Source: Nymphaea colorata
Taxonomy: Eukaryota > Streptophyta > Magnoliopsida > Nymphaeales > Nymphaeaceae
Direction of reading: 5' to 3'
DNA length: 64,000 nucleotides
Assembly: GCF_008831285.2 (NCBI RefSeq)
Contig: NC_045140.1
Span: 26,306,131 to 26,370,130 of the forward strand
In this document: positions 60,130 through 64,000 of the stretch, piece by piece
How the letters are laid out: each line of letters begins with the position of its first letter
Position numbering within the stretch: the first letter of the stretch is position 1
Translations under genes and position numbers: made by a program
The notes under the pieces: model-generated
The model's input: the letters and a program-made list of their open reading frames with translations, nothing else
Told to the model about the DNA's origin: nothing
Databases searched by the model: none

Positions 60130-60582
60130 ATGCCATTGCGAAGAATCAATTTCCAAACTCCAGGCTCCTCCATGTTGCTCGCAACAATGGCGTCTGTGGC
60201 CATAGTCTTCCCTCTGCTAGGAATGATGGGCTTCTCCCTCTTCGCTTCCCTCACCATCCTGCTGCTGGCCTCCCCCTTGTCGCTCCTCTTCAGCCCCGTC
60301 CTGCTCCCCGCCGCCATTGTCCTCGCCGGTGCCGTCGTCGCCTTCTCTTTCGCCGCCCTCTTGGCGGTCGCCGGCTTGTCGGCCTTCGCGTGGATCTACC
60401 GATCTTTCAAGAAGAGACTCTCTTCAGCACGATCCCCATCGTCCGAGAAGCCGCAGATCAAGGTGCACGATTTCGGCAAGGGCCCGAGCATGGTGACTGA
60501 GTCCGGCGAGGTGAAGGGACCGTCGGCGACGTTTGTGAACGGAGAGTTGCAGACTGGTAAGGTGAAACTCGGTTCCTTCTAA
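60130..60582 (+). CDS. Oleosin, ~150 aa, intronless
   Basis: One GC-rich exon. A short basic N-terminus (MPLRRINFQ, residues 1-15) precedes an uncharged hydrophobic stretch of about 70 residues (about 24-95) and a charged, amphipathic C-terminus with FKKRL and a tail ending KVKLGSF. In the middle of the hydrophobic part, PLSLLFSPVLLP fits the oleosin proline knot (P-x5-SP-x3-P) exactly. The knot folds the segment into a hairpin that dips into the triacylglycerol core; oleosins coat oil bodies in seeds and pollen and stop them fusing. The start at 60130 follows a GA-rich leader and gives a family-like N-terminus. At 150 residues it is at the short end of the usual range. Which oleosin lineage it belongs to cannot be settled by eye. 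Confidence 0.88.
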   Translation: MPLRRINFQTPGSSMLLATMASVAIVFPLLGMMGFSLFASLTILLLASPLSLLFSPVLLPAAIVLAGAVVAFSFAALLAVAGLSAFAWIYRSFKKRLSSARSPSSEKPQIKVHDFGKGPSMVTESGEVKGPSATFVNGELQTGKVKLGSF

Positions 60583-63500
60583 AGATGGCATATGGCATAG
60601 CCTTTGTTGTCTCACGGTCACTGCCGTACTCCTTTCCTTGTGTTTGTAATGTTTGAGAGAGAGAGAGAGAGAGACTCTGTTGCCAATGCTGATCAGTTTT
60701 TGGTGCAATGTAATGCTTAAGCTTTCTTTTGCTTGAATGAACCTAATGAGCTTTAGTGGATCAAGAGATGTTTTAGTTTCAAAGGAAACATAAGTTGTTT
60801 TAGCTGCTACATGCATGGATGGAGAAGTCACATTAAGTCTAAGAGATTTAGAGACAGAAGGAGGCTTCTTGTGAAGTTTGTAAAGATCATGAGACTATGA
60901 TCGATGCGATGCTACATGGCAGAGCATGACATGTGCAGCATCATGGCATATGCATTCTTGTGCGTTAAAATGGGCGCATGATGGTGCAGACATGTAATGT
61001 ATGATGTTGGTATCATGTGTTGATGCATGCATGCATGCTTGTGGTTTGCACCATCACGCAGTTTGCTTGCAAACATGGTGAAAGAAAGGCATATTAAATC
61101 TGTCCGACGTCCCCTCCTCTCCCTCCGGTCGGGTCGAATTTCTGACCTAACGTTTTTTGCTACTTGAATCGCGATGTCCGAGTTCTGTTTGATTAAGTTC
61201 GGAACAAAAAGGATCCTACAAAGAGTGGATTCTAAATAGGCCTCGCATCTGAGATTCCATTTCGAAACTAGCTAGAGGCAGAAGCGAGCAGGTATAAGAG
61301 AGAGGGAGTCCTCATTATTCGGTACCAAAACCCGGAGCCGAACCGAGATCGGTCAAAGGCAATGCGGTCAACATCAGTATGGGATGCGATAAATGTAAAG
61401 GGATACACGGCTGTATCAGCGGCATCAAATCCGGATGAATCACTACAAATTTGGGTGCCATAAATTATCGTATCCAATTAAAGTGATACACCACCTTTGA
61501 AAATTGAATCTAGGTCCAATCTCATGTAGTATCTACACCAAATTTGCCATAAATTTTGGCTGGACGGGCATTACCTCACTAAATTAAAATTTTGTCAACC
61601 GATTAGATATATCCTTAATATTTTAGTCAACCTGAACAAAATTTTGAGCCAGATTTTGTCAATATGTTTGTTTAAAAATGAATCCGATTTCGGATGTCAT
61701 TTCATTTATTCAATCTGAAATTTGATATGATTTGTTAATCGGATATTTTTTTATCTGATTTTTTGGATATTTATTTTTTTTATGTATCTGATTTTTTGAA
61801 TCGGGATTCGGTTGAATTGAATCGGTTGAATATCAGATTCAAATTGGATATATTGACATCACTATATCTATATATATATATATTATAAGTTGGGATAAGT
61901 GCTTGTAGGCACCCAACCCACTAAGTGGGTCTACAGACTTGGGTATTAGCAAGGGAGATTGAGTTGCGTGCACACATACATCAAAATGGAGATAAAGTTA
62001 ATTTTATTTTTTTTATAAAAATAAATAATATTTTAGACTTTTTCTTTTTTTTACAATCTTTTATTTACCCTCATAAAAAAACATGCTTCGAGCTAGACTC
62101 GTTTAAGTTCGACTCGTAAGCGAGTTTGAACTGCTTATTTCATTAAACGAGTCGCGCTCGAGTTAACGAGTCGACTGGTTTAACTAATCGAGTCGACTGG
62201 GTACCATAACATGTACAAGGAGTACCGAGATACTACACTCAATGGAGCGAGCTGTAGAACAGATGTATGATGAGATGGCTTCTCGTCATGTGTGAGGTTC
62301 CCATGTATCCAAATAATCAAAACTGCAACTGTGCCTGCCAAACTTTGCAAGAGAGAGAGAGAGCACCAAACAGTTTCATGATTCTAAAATTAAGTTCCCG
62401 TTGGTGTATAACCAGAAAGTTGAAGACCACGTTCAAGGCTTCCAGGCCTAACTTGTTCATGTAGTTTAACAAGGCTGGTTTGAGAAAACATTCTAGGGGT
62501 GGAACTATTTCTGTCGAATTGTTGAATCTTTCAAAAAGCTTGGCTTGAGCATTGAAAATGCTTGGCTTGAACAGTAATTGGTGAGCAGAGTGGAGTACAA
62601 GTTGGAGCTCCTGGTGGATTTTGAAATTCATATTATTTTAGGACCTCTTATTATTTTGTCAACTCAAATAAAACCTCTTATTATTATTATTTTTTTAAGT
62701 TGAGGTTTTTTCAGGAAATCATAGGCAAAAAATAATTCTGAGGATAAACATTAATGAGACATTTGATTTTCTTGGTAACGACTTAATCGACCATTAATCG
62801 ATACCAAACGAGTTTATCAAGCCTTAATCGAGCTCGAGCTCGAGCTCAATAAGTAAGGATGAGTAGCTAAACGAGAGTTTAATCGAGTCAAGCTCGAGCT
62901 CGTGTCTTACTTAGCCGAGCGGAGTTCGAGCTGACCGTGCTCTGGCTCAACTCGGCTCGTGTTCAGCCCACAACCCCAGTAAGCCGGTGAGTCTGGTCAC
63001 TCTCCTTCAATGAAAACCTTTTTTTTTTTTTGGGGGGTTCCATCGTTGCCGCATGGACCTCCAGACCCTCCCGCTTAACCGAACACGGGGTTCTGTGTTA
63101 AATCGCCAAACACGGAACGGGCAAGCTGGCCAATTTTCCGGCGGATCGACGACCAAAATAACGCGTGACTCACATAACGTGCGGGTTTGGTGATCGATCC
63201 TCACCAGACCAAAGGCCAAGTCTAGCCTTAATCATGCAGGAAGCATGATCTTTTGCTTTTATTCCTTTTTCATGGAAATTTCATGATGCGTATGACCAAT
63301 TCCTTACTGGTACCGCCGGAAATGTGTGTCTTAATTCGTAGTTAAGATCTTAGGACTCTGTTCCTTCCTTGTGTGAAAAATGTATTTTGTATTCAAACTT
63401 CAATATTTGGATATCACCATGCACGTGAAGCTGTACGAGCGTATACTGACATTGGATCTCGTGAATATTGCATGCTTCATGCAACATATATATTACTCGT

Positions 63501-64000
63501 AATGTGAGAGTACAACCCGGTGTTTCATTGCCGAAACAATGTTGTAATTGCTTGTTTGTTATTATTTTAACAATATTTTTGAAGTTTCTTGTTTTAATTA
63601 CATATATGTATATTATTTTAAATTTTAAATTATATGTAATAATTTTTTTTCAGCAAAATTCATGATTGGAAAAATTTCTCCATACAGACTCCTCCTGATG
63701 GTCACTCCCTCGGTGGGATTTGTGTTTGGAAAGGCAAATTCATTCCTTAGTTCTTTAACCATGTTTGTCAGCTTTATCATAATATGTATTTAACAAGACG
63801 AAAAGTTTTTGAAGTATTACACTCTCACAAAAACAAAAGCAAAAAACTTGTGTTTATTAGAAAGATGATGAAAAAGGCCTTCGTTTCTTTTTTGAAAAGA
63901 AGAAAAGAGCCTCTGCCCCAGCATAACATGCCTAAGACCTACTTACAATACATGGCTGGCTGCTGTTTTTGGGGTTTGTTTTTTTACGGATGTGCCTAGG
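60583..64000. other. 3' flank of the oleosin gene and right-end intergenic DNA
   Basis: The first 200-300 bases, with a GA microsatellite (60655-60674), are probably the oleosin 3' UTR. A GCAT repeat lies at about 61023-61037. AT-rich 'gattcggat' phrases run from 61600 to 61870 and GAGCTC-type repeats lie at 62095-62190 and 62800-62960. No gene was recognised up to the window end; the frame at 63784-63999 is low-complexity and runs off the edge. Confidence 0.45.
62800..62960. repeat. GAGCTCGAG-rich dispersed repeat, right-end copy
   Basis: Contains 'ccaaacgagtttatcaagcc', then 'ttaatcgagctcgagctcga', then a second 'taatcgagtcaagctcgagc', matching the 54.7-55.0 kb units in order. A smaller piece at 62095-62190 shares 'gagtcgcgctcgagtt' and 'acgagtcgactgg' phrases. 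Confidence 0.55.

Overview
This is nuclear DNA from a flowering plant. The protein-coding signal is split into GT/AG-bounded exons, intergenic DNA is AT-rich and full of transposon debris and microsatellites, and every recognisable protein belongs to a plant family. I cannot place the species from the sequence.

Layout. (1) 1-6.9 kb: a 73-residue one-exon membrane protein gene on the minus strand (1198-1419), a diverged and frameshifted paralogue facing away from it (3458-3595), then about 3 kb of AT-rich intergenic DNA. (2) 7.2-20.9 kb, plus strand: a complete 12-exon gene for the mRNA-decapping scaffold VARICOSE/EDC4, about 1427 residues. Its introns hold an antisense Ty3/gypsy-type gag remnant, two tandem duplications and a long hairpin. 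(3) 22.6-23.05 kb, minus: a small GC-rich intronless gene for a plastid DnaJ protein. (4) 26-49 kb, plus: three copies of a raffinose synthase/alkaline alpha-galactosidase (glycoside hydrolase 36) gene. The first is a decayed relic lacking its middle exons, the second is intact (13 exons, about 759 residues), and the third is a recent pseudogene that still has all 13 exon positions. A miniature LTR element (TRIM) and a hAT-type MITE lie between copies one and two. (5) 49.6-52.5 kb, minus: a 6-exon RING-H2 E3 ubiquitin ligase gene of about 501 residues. (6) 52.5-60.1 kb: gene-free, repeat-rich DNA. (7) 60.13-60.58 kb, plus: an intronless oleosin gene of about 150 residues. (8) 60.6-64 kb: gene-free DNA with GAGCTCGAG-rich repeats.

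The genes do not form a pathway: they cover mRNA turnover, plastid protein folding, raffinose-family sugar metabolism, ubiquitination and oil-body coating. The strongest local story is the birth and decay of the GH36 array. One large duplication made copies two and three. It carried 5' and 3' flanks with it, and related GAGCTC-rich repeats lie just upstream of both copies. I found no convincing evidence for an unknown gene system. The most notable structural items are the TRIM, the MITE with a perfect 8-bp target duplication, the decaying paralogues and the intronic hairpin.

Exon coordinates were derived by hand from splice consensus, reading-frame continuity and family resemblance. They were not checked against transcripts.
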